A stretch of 64,000 bases of DNA, taken from assembly GCA_016710095.1 (NCBI GenBank), contig JADJLL010000012.1:1-64000 (forward strand), read 5' to 3'. Below the pieces are notes generated by a model. It saw only the letters and a program-made list of their open reading frames with translations, was not told where the DNA came from and did not search any database. The DNA is from Candidatus Eiseniibacteriota bacterium. Lineage in GTDB: Bacteria > Eisenbacteria > RBG-16-71-46. A program made the translations under genes and the position numbers. Position 1 is the first letter of the stretch; each line of letters begins with the position of its first letter. Shown piece after piece: positions 29,100-38,921 of this stretch.

Positions 29100-30949
29100 T
29101 CAGTAGACCTTGGTGCTCATCGTGATGTCGTTCCAGATGTCCTGGACCGTCCGCGTCATCACGCGACGGCGGTCCTGGTACCACGTGTGAAGCAGGTAGT
29201 GCGCCTTCTCCGAATACGGCCGCTCGAGGAAGTCGCGGTACAGCGCTTGGACCTGCGGGTTCGCGTGCGACTGGCGGCGCGGACGCGCACGGTCGATGCC
29301 GAACAGCGTCTCGCGGCGCTTGAGCGCGTGCGGCAGGTACGCCTTCTTGGACCGCAGCGTGCCGCCGCCGTCCACGCATCCGCCGGGACAGGCCATGATC
29401 TCGATGAAGTCGAAGTCCGCGGTGCCCGCGAGCACCGCCTCGACGATCTGGCGCGTGGGCTTGAGCCCGTGCGCCATCGCCACCTTCACGGTGCCGATCG
29501 CGCCGCCCAGATCGAGCGTCGCGCTGCGCACGCCGTCGAACCCGCGCAGCGCCTGCAGCTCGACGGGCTCCAGCTCCGTGCCGTTGATCGCGTGGTACAT
29601 CGTGCGCACGGCCGCTTCCATGACGCCGCCCGTCGTGCCGAAGATCACGCCGGCGCCGGACGAGTCGCTCATGTACGGGTTGTCGAACACCGACGGCTCG
29701 ATCGCCGCGAAGTCCACGCCCTCGCGCCGCAGCAGCCGCACGAACTCGCGCACGGTGAGCACGACGTCGATCTCGGGCACTTCACCGTGCCGCAACTGCG
29801 CGCGCACGGCTTCGTCCTTCTTCGCCGTGCACGGCATGAGCGAGATCACGCGGATGCGCGACGCGTCGAGGTTCATCTTCTCGGGCAGCCACGTCTTCGC
29901 GAGGATGCCGAGCACCTGCTGCGGCGACTTGGTCGACGACAGGTGCGGCAGGATCTCGGGGTAGTGCGTCTCGGCGAAGTTGATCCACGCCGGGCAGCAC
30001 GACGTGAACGTCGGACGATGGCCCTCGCCGAGCCGGCGCAGCAGCTCGGTGCCCTCTTCCATGATCACGACGTCGGCGGCGAAGTTCGTGTCGAGCACGA
30101 CGTCCGCGCCGATCCGCCGCAGCGCGGCGACGATCTTGCCTTCCACGTTCGTTCCCGGCGGCAACCCGAACTCCTCGCCGAATCCCACGCGCAGCGCGGG
30201 GCGAACTGGAAGACCGTGACGACGTCGGGATCGTTCAGGAAGTCGACGACCTTCTCGACCTCGTCGCGCTCACCGAGCGCGCCGGTCGGGCACACGAGCA
30301 CGCACTGCCCGCACGTGACGCACGTCGAGTCGCGCTGCGAGAGCCCGTCGCGCAGGCCGACCGCCGTGTCCTGGCCGGTGCCGGTCACGACGAGCGCGTC
30401 CACGCCCTGCCCGTCGCGGCACATCGTGATGCAGCGCTGGCAGCGGATGCACTTCGTCATGTCGCGGATCAGCGCGGGCGACGAGTCGTCCACGGGCCGA
30501 GCGGCGACGCGCGACGGCGTGAAGTAGCGGTTCGTGCGCAGGCCCACGTACTGCGCCACGTCCTGCAGCTCGCAGTTGCCGTGACGGATGCACGTCGCGC
30601 AGTCCTGATGGTGGTCGGCGAGCAGCAGCTCGACCTGCAGCTTCTGCAGTTCGCGCACGCGGCGCGAGCGCGTGCGGACGTCCATGCCGTCCTGCACGGG
30701 CGTGTTGCACGCGGTGACGATCATCGGATCCGTCGCGCCGGAGGCGAGCACTTCGACCACGCACACGCGGCAGGTGCCCGGCGTGTGATCGAGGTCGTCC
30801 ATCTCGCAGAGCGTCGGCACGTGCACGTCGTGGCGGCGGGCGCACGAGAGCAGCGTTTCGCCTTCGCGCGCTTCGCGCGCCTCGCCGTTGATCGTGACCG
30901 TGAACGTGCGGCCGGAGAGCACCGGAGGAGGAGTGAAAGTGGCGCACAT
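29100..30949 (-). CDS. Second [FeFe] hydrogenase catalytic subunit (one frameshift)
   Basis: About 616 residues once a missing G near 30197 is restored; upstream and downstream frames join exactly in FQFAP/ALRVGFGEEFG. Same plan as hydA: [2Fe-2S] (HVPTLCEM, CRVC), His cluster (HHQDCATCIRHGNCEL), two [4Fe-4S] clusters (CIRCQRCITMC, CVTCGQCVLVCP), and H-cluster motifs L1 TSCCPAW (about 316), L2 MPCTAKK (about 370), L3 MACPGGCVDGGG (about 517). Here all canonical Cys are present, unlike the hydA at 19914. The start lies 3 bases after the NuoF/GltD fusion stop, with GGAGGAG upstream. Likely the NADPH- or ferredoxin-linked enzyme of the pair; direction not determinable. Confidence 0.9.
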
Positions 30950-30952
30950 GGC

Positions 30953-32953
30953 TCAGGCCGCTCCTTCCGGAATGGGTTGCGCGGTGACGACGGAATACAC
31001 GCGGTAGCAGCGCAGGCAGCGGCGGGCTTCGCGGTACGCGTCCTCGGCGCAGATCGTCTGCTCGACTTCCTCGAACATCTGCTTGCGCACTTCGGGATCG
31101 AGCTCGGGGTGGTGCACGCGATACTGCGGGCGCACCGGGAACTCGACGCTGTCCGACGCCAGCATTTCGTGATGGTTCAGCAGCTGGCGCATGCGCGAGC
31201 GCGGCGCGAAGCGGATGTGCCCGTGCCGCAGCCAGTCGTCGATGCTGCGCGCGGCCTTGAGCCCCGCGGCCATCGCGTGAATCAGCGTGGACGGCCCCGT
31301 CGCGCAGTCGCCACCCGCGAACACGCCGGTGCGCGACGTGGAAAGCGTGGCGGGATCGGCGGCGATGCAGTTCCAGCGGTCGAACGCGATTCCGTCGGCT
31401 TCGGTCAGCGCGCCCTTGCGCACCTGCTGCCCGATCGCGGCGATGAGCGTGTCGCACTTCAGCACGCGCGCGCTGTCGGGCACGGGCTCGACGCCGCGAC
31501 GGCCCTTCGCGTCCGGTTCGGTGACGCGCATGTCCGTGAGCTCGACGCCCGTCACGCGCCCGTCCTCGGACAGGATGCGCGCGGGGTTCGTGAGGAAGTG
31601 GAACGTGATGCCTTCCTGCTCGGCCGCCTCGATCTCGGTGTGGTCCGCCGGCATGTCCGCGCGCCGTGCGGCGGTAGACCACGTGCACGTCGCGCCGCGC
31701 CCATGCGCAGCGCCGAGCGCGCGCAGTCCATGGCCACGTTGCCGCCGCCGACGACGACGACTTCGCCGGACAGCGCGTGCGTGTGCAGCCCGGCGACGTG
31801 ATCGTGCACCTGCAGCAGGAACGCGATGCCGGGCTCGTAGCCCTTGAGCGACGTGTCCTCGCCCTCGACGCCCAGGCGCGAGCCCTGCTGGCAGCCGAGC
31901 GCGAGGAACACCGCGCGGTAGCCGCGCGCGAACAGGTCGTCGATCGTGTAGTCGCGGCCCAGCTCCTCGCCGTAGCGCATGCGCGCGCCGAGCGACGTGA
32001 GGATGCCGGTCTCGTTGCGCAGCACGTCCTTCGGCAGGCGATAGCTCGGAATGCCGATCGCGGCCATGCCGCCCGCGACTTCCATCGCCTCGAGCACGTC
32101 CACGTGATAGCCGTGCAGCAGCAGGTGGTACGCGCACGAGACGCCCGCGGGGCCGGCGCCGACGACGGCGACGCGCATCTCCGGCGGCAGCGGCTCCTGC
32201 ACCATCTCGCGGTTGAACTGCAGCGCCGCGGGCCCCTTCTGCTGGTCGGCGACGAAGCGCTTGAGCGTCTTGATGCCGACCGCTTCGTCGACCAGGTTGC
32301 GGCGGCACGCCATCTCGCAGAAGCGCACGCACACGCGGCCGCACGTGGCGGCCATCGGGTACTTCTGCAGGATCACGCCGAGCGCGTGCGCCGGGCTTGC
32401 CGTCGCGCACGTAGTCGATGTAGCGCGGCACGTTCACGCGCGACGGGCACGCCTCGATGCACGGCGCGGTCAGGTAGGTCATGCCGTGCTGGCGCGGGCC
32501 CGGGGCTTCCGCGCGCTCGCGTTCGAGCACGTCGCGGAAGTGGCGCAGCGCGCCGAGCAGCGCGACGGCGCACGTGCGGCCGAGCCCGCACAGGCTGGTC
32601 TCGGCCATCTGCGCGCCGAGCGCCTCGATCTCGTCGAACGTGAGCGCCGAACCTTCGCCGCGGCGGATGCGGCCGAGCGCTTCGCGCACGAGCGCGGTGC
32701 CCATGCGGCACGGCGTGCACTTGCCGCACGACTGGTCGGCGGCTTCGTCGAGGTAGTGCCAGAGCGCGTCGGTCAGGTGCGCGCTCTCGTCGAAGATGAG
32801 GAATCCACGATCGCCGAAGAACGCGCGAATGGGATTGCCGTCGTTGAACTGCTCGAAGTCGCGAAGCTCCGGCCATTCCGGCACGGACTCCGGCGCGCAT
32901 CCACGATGATCGTGGACGATCCCGTCCCACACCCCGTACATCACGCGAGCCAT
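30953..32953 (-). CDS. NuoF C-terminal domain fused to GltD-like NADPH oxidoreductase (three frameshifts)
   Basis: Approximately 665 residues; indels near 32394, 31695 and 31664 break the frame, but each time the protein resumes in register. Residues 1-140 match the C-terminal [4Fe-4S] part of NuoF/HydB (QSCGKCTPCRMG, SLCGLGRTC) with no FMN or NADH domain before it. The rest is GltD-like: CIEACPSRVNVP, CGRVCVRFC, FAD motif VVGAGPAGVSCAYHL, NAD(P) motif VVGGGNVAMDCARSAL with a downstream VYRRTR typical of NADPH binding, and GVFAGGDCATGPSTL. It ends in a Cys-containing tail (RRCLRCYR). First gene of the operon, 3 bases from the second hydA; it probably connects that hydrogenase to NADP(H). Confidence 0.85.
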   Translation of the reverse strand: MARVMYGVWDGIVHDHRGCAPESVPEWPELRDFEQFNDGNPIRAFFGDRGFLIFDESAHLTDALWHYLDEAADQSCGKCTPCRMGTALVREALGRIRRGEGSALTFDEIEALGAQMAETSLCGLGRTCAVALLGALRHFRDVLERERAEAPGPRQHGMTYLTAPCIEACPSRVNVPRYIDYVRDGKPGARARRDPAEVPDGRHVRPRVRALLRDGVPPQPGRRSGRHQDAQALRRRPAEGARGAAVQPRDGAGAAAAGDARRRRRRRPRGRLVRVPPAAARLSRGRARGDGSRGRHGRDRHSELSPAEGRAAQRDRHPHVARRAHALRRGAGPRLHDRRPVRARLPRGVPRARLPAGLAPGRRGRGHVAQGLRARHRVPAAGARSRRRAAHARAVRRSRRRRRRQRGHGLRALGAAHGRGATCTWSTAARRADMPADHTEIEAAEQEGITFHFLTNPARILSEDGRVTGVELTDMRVTEPDAKGRRGVEPVPDSARVLKCDTLIAAIGQQVRKGALTEADGIAFDRWNCIAADPATLSTSRTGVFAGGDCATGPSTLIHAMAAGLKAARSIDDWLRHGHIRFAPRSRMRQLLNHHEMLASDSVEFPVRPQYRVHHPELDPEVRKQMFEEVEQTICAEDAYREARRCLRCYRVYSVVTAQPIPEGAA

Positions 32954-32960
32954 CAGCCTG

Positions 32961-33035
32961 TCCTCGCGGCCGGATGGCCGCCACGGTGGGCGAGAGGCGC
33001 CGGCGTACCGCCGGTGTGACAGGGGAACCTCTCGC
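32961..33035 (-). promoter_or_regulatory. Structured leader before the hydrogenase operon
   Basis: Two nested or adjacent stems lie within 85 bases of the first start codon. The outer stem GCGAGAGG/CCTCTCGC (32990-32997 with 33028-33035) encloses a CCGGCG/CGCCGG stem (33000-33014). A second stem GCGGCC/GGCCGC (32966-32981) abuts the GAGGA ribosome site (32961-32965). The layout could control translation. I could not match it to a named riboswitch. Confidence 0.4.
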
Positions 33036-33132
33036 GCCGCCGCGAGTGTGGTGAAGCGCCCGGTGGGAGCCCTTCACTCGTGGACGATGCGCACGCTCAC
33101 GTGAGCCTGCTGTTCACCGTCGCGCCACGAAC

Positions 33133-33160
33133 GTTATCGGCCTTCACGCACGAGCGTCAA
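33133..33160 (-). promoter_or_regulatory. Candidate promoter of the hydrogenase operon
   Basis: Minus-strand TTGACG (33155-33160), 16-base spacer, GATAAC (33133-33138). The -10 overlaps a GCCGATAA string like that of the sigma-28-type promoters elsewhere in the window, but the matching TCAAG -35 is absent. It would give a leader of about 170 bases. Confidence 0.35.
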
Positions 33161-33509
33161 AGCCGGACTCTCTCGCCGGATGCGAAATCGCCGCATTTGG
33201 CGCGGTCGTGACGCGTGTCCGGCATTCGCAACGTCTCGTGTTGGGAGGCCGTGCACGATGCGAAAGCACGAACGATTCGTGGTGCCTTCGTGAACGCGCT
33301 GATACGTTCGCCGGTGGCGCGAAGGGCTCGACACGAAACTGTGGTGGGCCGAAGGACGCGCCGATGACGAAGACATCACCTGTGACTTTCTCTCGCTCGG
33401 GCTCGTGCGCCCATGCGGCGCCACGAGCGGGCACCCTGGGCCGGCGCGCGTGACGCCCGGCACATCGCGCTCCCGCGCACTCCACGGCTGGGCGTTTCGC
33501 CGAGGATTC

Positions 33510-35825
33510 ATGCGTTCCCCCCGCTTCGCTTCCGCGTGTTGTGCGATCGTGCTCGCCGCGTCGCTGCTGCTCGTTCCCGCCTTGCCGTATGCCGCAACGC
33601 TCGCGGGCCGCGTCGTGTCCCGCGACGGCGGCGCCCCGATCGCGGGCGCGCTCGTGCGTCTCGCCGAAAGCGGCGCCTCCGCGCGCACCGGCGCCGACGG
33701 ACGGTATGCGTTCGCGTCGCTCTCCCCCGGACGCTGGACCGTGCTCGCGCACCACGTCGCGTGGTCCGATGCAGCACATTCGGTCGAGCTCACCGAGGGC
33801 GGCGGCACGCTGGACTTCTCGCTCGCGCCCGCCGTGCACACGGCGGACGAAGTGATCGTCGAGAGCGCGCGCACGTCGTTCACGCTGCGGCACTCGCCGT
33901 GGCCTGCGGGCGTGCGGACGGCCGAACAGCTCGCCTCGCGCACCGTGGTGACGCCGGCCGAGCAGGCCGCGGCGCTCCCGGGCGTCGCGCTCGTGCGCGA
34001 CGGCGCGTGGCAGACGAACGTGTCCATTCGAGGCATGGGGCGCGCGAGCATCGTGTCGCTCGTGGACCACACGCGCATCGAGACCGCGCAGGACCTGGCC
34101 GGCGCGCTGTCGCTCGTGAACGACGCCGACTTGGAGCGCGTCGAAGTCATGAAGTCGCCGGGCTCGGTGCTGTTCGGCACGGGCGCGCTGGGCGGCGCCA
34201 TCCAGCTGATCACCCGCCGCGCGCCATTCGGCCCCGGCGCCGCGTGGAGCGGCACCTGGAGCGAAGGCGTGACGAGCGCCGACGAGGGCGTCGCGCATCA
34301 CGCGTCGCTCGAGCGCTCGGCCGCGCGCACCGCGTTGCGCCTGAGCGGCTCGTACCGCGACGCCGGGCTCACCGCCACGCCGCGCGGCGACCTGCCGAAC
34401 TCGCAGTACACCGACTGGAGCGGCAACGCGTCGCTCGGCGTGCGCACGCGCGGCGAGCAGTCGCTGTTCGCGTCGTGGCAGCGGTCGCAGGCCGAGAACA
34501 CCGGCATCACCGGCGGCTCGCCGTTCACCGCGACCGCGACGGCGACCTACCGGCTCGCGCGGCGCGAACGCTTCGCGCTCGAATACGCGCTGCCGCACCT
34601 CGCGCGGGCGCTGCCCATGCTCACGCTGCGCGCGTCGCATCAGGACATCGTGCGCAACGTGGAGGTCGTGCAGAGCCCGACCGTCACGGTGACGCCTCAC
34701 GCCACGCACAAGACCACCAGCGCGCAGGTCGAGGCGCGGCTGCAGCCGTCGCCGCGGCATCTGCTCACCGTCGGCGCCGAAGCGTGGCAGCGCGTGCTCG
34801 ACAGCCGCCGCGAGCGCCGGCTCGCCGCGCAGAACCGCATCGTCGGCGAACGTCCGGTGCCGCACGCCTCGCACACGAGCGCGGGAGTGTTCGCGCAGGA
34901 CGACTGGTCGCCCGTGACCGACCGCGTGCGCGTCACGCTCGGCGCGCGCACCGACTGGAGCCGCACGCGCAACGACCGCACGCTGAACCCGGAGTGGGTC
35001 ACCATCGGCGGCGTGCCGCAGGCGCCCGTGCCGGGGCAGGCCGTGCTGTGGAACGCCGGCGTCGTGCACGACGCGTCGTGGGACGCGAGCGCCGGCCTGC
35101 ACGTGCAGGCGACGCCGCGCGTGGGCGCGCGCGTGCTCGTCGCGAGCGCGTACCGCACGCCGTCGCTGGAGGAGCGCTTCCAGTTCCTCGACCTCGGCAG
35201 CAGCCTGCGCGTGGGCAATCCCGCCCTGGCGCCGGAACGCGGACTCACCGTGAACGGCGGCGCGCGCTTCGAAGCCGGCGGCACGACGCTCGACGCCGAC
35301 CTCTTCTTCAACTCCCTCGCCGACATGGTCGCGGAGGAGCCCGGAACGTTCGAGGGCCGCGCCGCGTTCGTGAAGCGCAACGTGGCGCGCGCGCGGCTGT
35401 ACGGCGGCGAGCTGTCGCTCGAGCAGCGGCTCACCGAACGCGTGGCGCTGTCCGCGTCGCTCGCGCAGGTGCGCGGCGAGGACCTGACCGCGCACACCGA
35501 ACTCGCGCAGGTCGCGCCGCTGTCGGCGCGCGGGGGAATCGAGGCCGACGCGCGGCGCGCGGGCACGTGGCGGATCGAGTGCGTCGCCTCGCATGCGCAG
35601 GACCATCCGGGTCCGGGCGAGACCGTGACCGCGGGCTGGACCGCGTGGAACGCCGCGTGGTCGAGCGCGCCGATGGCGCTGGGCCGGGCACGCGCGCGCC
35701 TGCGCTGCGGCGTGGACAACGCGTTCGACCGCGCCTACCGCCAGCACCTGTCCACGCTGCGCGGGATCGTGAAGCTCGAGCCCGGCCGCAACGTGCACGC
35801 CTCGCTCACGGTGGAGCTGCCATGA
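33510..35825 (+). CDS. TonB-dependent outer-membrane receptor
   Basis: Outer-membrane importer of about 771 residues. Start 33510 (MRSPRFASACCAIVLAASLLL) has GAGG 4 bases upstream and gives a proper signal peptide. A short carboxypeptidase-regulatory-like Ig domain (LAGRVVSRDGGAPIAGALVRL, about 30-110) precedes the plug (TPAEQAAALPGVALVRDG, VEVMKSPGSVLFGTGALGGAIQLITRR) and a beta-barrel ending in a typical LTVELP strand. The size and plug fit siderophore, haem, cobalamin or metal receptors; substrate is not determinable. Its stop overlaps the start of an EamA-type permease by 4 bases, suggesting the two act on the same substrate. Confidence 0.93.
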   Translation: MRSPRFASACCAIVLAASLLLVPALPYAATLAGRVVSRDGGAPIAGALVRLAESGASARTGADGRYAFASLSPGRWTVLAHHVAWSDAAHSVELTEGGGTLDFSLAPAVHTADEVIVESARTSFTLRHSPWPAGVRTAEQLASRTVVTPAEQAAALPGVALVRDGAWQTNVSIRGMGRASIVSLVDHTRIETAQDLAGALSLVNDADLERVEVMKSPGSVLFGTGALGGAIQLITRRAPFGPGAAWSGTWSEGVTSADEGVAHHASLERSAARTALRLSGSYRDAGLTATPRGDLPNSQYTDWSGNASLGVRTRGEQSLFASWQRSQAENTGITGGSPFTATATATYRLARRERFALEYALPHLARALPMLTLRASHQDIVRNVEVVQSPTVTVTPHATHKTTSAQVEARLQPSPRHLLTVGAEAWQRVLDSRRERRLAAQNRIVGERPVPHASHTSAGVFAQDDWSPVTDRVRVTLGARTDWSRTRNDRTLNPEWVTIGGVPQAPVPGQAVLWNAGVVHDASWDASAGLHVQATPRVGARVLVASAYRTPSLEERFQFLDLGSSLRVGNPALAPERGLTVNGGARFEAGGTTLDADLFFNSLADMVAEEPGTFEGRAAFVKRNVARARLYGGELSLEQRLTERVALSASLAQVRGEDLTAHTELAQVAPLSARGGIEADARRAGTWRIECVASHAQDHPGPGETVTAGWTAWNAAWSSAPMALGRARARLRCGVDNAFDRAYRQHLSTLRGIVKLEPGRNVHASLTVELP

Positions 35826-36700
35826 ACTGGTTCGCGCTCGCCAGCATTTCGGCGCTGCTCTCGGCTGCCGCCGCGGTCGCGCAGAAGCGCGTGCTCTTCC
35901 GCACCGCCGCGCTCGAGTTCGCGTTCCTCGTGAGCGTCGTGACGCTCGCGCTGTCGGCGTGGGTGCCCGCGAAGCTCGACGTGTTCGCGTTCGATTCGCG
36001 CACGCTCGCGCTGCTGGCGTTCAAGAGCGTGATCAGCGGCGTCGCGTTCCTGCTCGTGATGAAGGCGCTCGAGCGCAACGAGCTCTCGAATGCGCTGCCC
36101 ATGCTCGGGCTCACGCCCGCGCTCGTCGCGGTGCTCGCGCAGTTCGTGCTGCGCCAGCCCATGCGCGGCGCCGAGTGGGGCGCGCTCGCGCTCATGGTCA
36201 CCGGCACCACGCTGCTCGAATCGCGCGACGGTGCCGCGCTCACGCAGTCGTGGCGCGACGCCTGGCGAGACGGCCGGCACAAGTACGTCGCGGGCGCGCT
36301 GGCGCTGTTCGCGTTCAGCGCGATCGCCGACAAGCTGCTCGTGAGCGGCATGAAGGTGCCGCCGTTCGTGGTGCTGTTCCACCAGCACGTCATCTACGTG
36401 GCGCTCTTCGGCGCGATGCTCGCCGTGCGCCGCACGACGTTCGCGACGCTCGCCGCGCGCACGCGCGAGCACTGGCCGCTCCTGCTCACGATCGGCCTGC
36501 TCACGATCGGCTACCGCTGGTTCCAGCTGCTCGCGACCAAGGCCGGGCCCGTCGCGCTCGTGCTCGCGACCAAGCGCACGTCCATCGTGTACGCCTCGCT
36601 CGCGGGCGGCTCGCTCTTCAAGGAGCAGCGCGTGCTCATCCGCGTGGCGGGCGCGGCGCTGATCGTGGCCGCGGGCTTCCTGCTGCTCGGGCGCGAATAG
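35822..36700 (+). CDS. EamA/DMT-family permease
   Basis: Inner-membrane transporter of about 292 residues with around ten hydrophobic helices arranged as two five-helix repeats, the EamA plan. Family landmarks include KALERNELSNALPMLGLTPAL (first repeat) and KAGPVALVLATKRTSIVYASLAGG (second repeat), each with the conserved small-residue helix ends. The ATG overlaps the TonB receptor stop in ATGA, so the pair is translationally coupled. Substrate unknown. Confidence 0.88.
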   Translation: MNWFALASISALLSAAAAVAQKRVLFRTAALEFAFLVSVVTLALSAWVPAKLDVFAFDSRTLALLAFKSVISGVAFLLVMKALERNELSNALPMLGLTPALVAVLAQFVLRQPMRGAEWGALALMVTGTTLLESRDGAALTQSWRDAWRDGRHKYVAGALALFAFSAIADKLLVSGMKVPPFVVLFHQHVIYVALFGAMLAVRRTTFATLAARTREHWPLLLTIGLLTIGYRWFQLLATKAGPVALVLATKRTSIVYASLAGGSLFKEQRVLIRVAGAALIVAAGFLLLGRE

Positions 36701-36717
36701 CGCGCTCGGACGGCGGC

Positions 36718-38726
36718 CTACAGCACGTCGACCGGGTCCACGTCCGCCATCACGCGCACGCGCAGCTTGCGCCCGGGCTCTTCCGCCCACGCGATCGCCG
36801 CGGCGGCCGCGGCGCGCACACGCGCGGCGTCGTGACCCTTGAGCAGCAAGTGCCAGCGGTGCTGGTTGCGCAGCCGCGCGAGCGCCTGCGGCGCGGGACC
36901 GAGCACGGTGACGCCGTACTCCTCCGCCACCGCGTGCGCGCGTTCGGCGAGCGCGTTCGCCGCCGACTCGACTTCGGATTCGTCGGGCCCCGACACGAGC
37001 AGCGCGACCATGCGCGAGAACGGCGGGTATTCCACCTCGCGCCGCTCGGCGAGCACTTCCTTCACGAACGCCGCGGTGTCGCCCGTCGCGACCGCGGCGA
37101 TCGCGGGATGGTCCGGCGTGCACGTCTGCACGAGCACTTCGCCCGGGCGCTTGCCGCGGCCCGCGCGCCCCGACACCTGCACGAGCAGCTGCCACGTGCG
37201 TTCGGCCGCGCGGAAGTCCGGCAGGTGCAGCGCCACGTCGGCGTCGAGCACGCCCACCAGCGTGACGTTCGGGAAGTCGAGCCCCTTCGCGATCATCTGC
37301 GTGCCCAGGAGGATGTCCGCTTCGCCGCGCGCGAACGCCTCGAGGATCTTGGCGGGCTCGTCGCGGTCGCCGCGCGCGACGTCGGTGTCGAGCCGCAGCA
37401 CGCGCGCCTTGGGGAACTTCTGCGCGAGCTCGCGCTCGACGCGCTGCGTGCCCGCGCCGCCGAAGCGCAGCAGCGGCATCTTGCAGTCGGGGCACTGCTG
37501 GTAAGCCGGCTGGCGGTGATCGCAGTAGTGGCAGCGCAGCTCGAGCGGGTCCGAGTGCAGCGTGAGCGTGATGTCGCAGCGCTCGCACTCCGGCGTCCAG
37601 CCGCAGCCGCGGCACTGCACGTGGTGCGAGTGCCCGCGGCGGTTGAGCCACAGCAGCGACTGCTCGCCGCGCTCGAGCCGCTCGGTGACGGCCGCGAGCA
37701 TCGGCCGGCTGATGAGCCCGCTCGCCGAGTTCTCGCGCCGCAGGTCCACGATGCTCACGGTGGGCAGCGGGCGCTTGTCCACGCGGTCGGGCAGCGCGAG
37801 TCGCGCGTACTTGCCGCGCGCGGCGTTGGCGAGCGATTCGAGCGCGGGCGTCGCCGAGCCGAGCACGACGGGGATGCCGAGCATCTGCGCGCGCCGCACC
37901 GCGACGTCGCGTCCGTGGTAGCGCAGCTTCTCGCTCTGCTTGTACGCGCCCTCGTGCTCTTCGTCGACGATGATGAGCTTGATGTTCGGCAGCGGCGCGA
38001 ACACCGCCGAGCGCGCGCCCACCACCACGTCGAGCGCGCCGCGCCGCGCCAGCTCCCAGTTGCGCCGGCGCGTGCCGACGCCGAGGTACGAGTGCAGCAG
38101 TTCGACACGCCCGCCGAAGCGCGTGCGGAAGCGCTCGACGATCTGCGAGCCGAGCGCCACTTCGGGCACGAGCACGAGCGCCTGCCCGCCGGCTTCGCGC
38201 GCCGCGCGCGCCGCGCGCAGGTAGACCTCGGTCTTGCCGCTCGCCGTGACGCCGTGCAGCAGGAACGGCTGGAAACCGCCCTTGGCCACGGCCTTCTCGA
38301 CCGCCGCGGTCGCCGCCCGCTGGGCGGCCGTCAGCGTGACGCGCTCGGGCATCGCCATGCCCATCACGTGGTCCTCGACCGCGCCCTTGCGCGCGCGGCT
38401 GCGCGCGAGCCCGTCCTGCCCGCCCGGCAGCGCGGCCGCGATCGCTTCGCCCGGCGGGGCGAGGTAGTACTCGGCCACCCAGCGCGCGAGCGCGATCAGG
38501 TGCGGCGTGAGCACGGGCGCGCCCAGCACCTTGTCGATCGGGTTCACCTTGTCCGGGTTCAGCTCGGTCGTCTTCGTGCGCTCGACGATCACGCCGCGCA
38601 TGCGCCGGTTGCGGAACTTGAGTTCGACGGACGCGCCGGGCACGGCGGCGCCGTCCAGCTCCGCGGGGACGCGGTAGGTGAAGAGCTGGCGGGCGGGGAC
38701 CGAGAGGGCGACGAGTGCGAAGGACA
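36718..38726 (-). CDS. priA: Primosomal protein N' (PriA helicase)
   Basis: 3'-5' DNA helicase that restarts collapsed replication forks. From MSFALVALSVP (38726; an ATG 10 bases earlier is equally possible) it runs about 669 residues. The N-terminal DNA-binding part, Walker A GVTASGKTEVY, Walker B IVDEEHEG, GSATPALES, the zinc-binding Cys pairs (CRGCGWTPECERC, CHYC, CPDC) and helicase motifs V/VI (GTQMIAKGLDFPNV, QVSGRAGRG) are present in the right order. It converges on the EamA gene with a 17-base gap. Confidence 0.95.
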
Positions 38727-38853
38727 TGGCGTGCATCCGGCGGGGGCGCGTGTGCCGGGCGCCGCGTGCGTCGCGGCCGGCCCGGGGCGCGCAATGTGGC
38801 ACAGACGCGCGGCCGGGGTCACGCACGAGCCCGGGCAGCGGCGCGCATGCCCG

Positions 38854-38893
38854 AAAACACCCGAGCCTCGCGCCCTTTCGGGAGCGAGGCTCG
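38854..38893 (-). terminator. Rho-independent terminator of the response-regulator gene
   Basis: Perfect 10-base stem CGAGCCTCGC/GCGAGGCTCG (38862-38871 with 38884-38893), followed on the minus strand by GGGTGTTTT. It lies about 30 bases after the receiver gene stop. Confidence 0.78.
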
Positions 38894-38921
38894 AATGGTG
38901 TGACCCCAGAACTCGGGTGCG

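Larger units (their letters stand above)
32954..33509. other. Divergent intergenic region between hydrogenase operon and TonB receptor
   Basis: About 555 bases. The lower part holds the structured leader and candidate promoter of the hydrogenase operon. Bases 33165-33509 have somewhat lower GC and include an open frame at 33208-33453, but it has no ribosome site or recognisable family, so I do not call a gene. No cobalamin-riboswitch core was found upstream of the receptor. Confidence 0.4.

Noticed and set aside
30953..32953. Programmed frameshifting in the NuoF/GltD fusion
   Set aside because: Three shifts at unrelated sites without slippery heptamers, and similar indels in housekeeping genes such as ilvC and cutA, favour sequence errors.
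33208..33453. Small open frame upstream of the TonB receptor
   Set aside because: No ribosome site, no recognisable family and an atypical composition; it more likely belongs to the promoter region.
33165..33509. Possible cobalamin riboswitch before the TonB receptor
   Set aside because: Neither the GCCACTG core nor a convincing B12 box is present on the plus strand.
33413..35820. Open frame through the TonB receptor in another frame, continuous with the EamA gene
   Set aside because: The part before 35822 is Arg-rich shadow sequence; only the EamA part after the ATG is a real protein.
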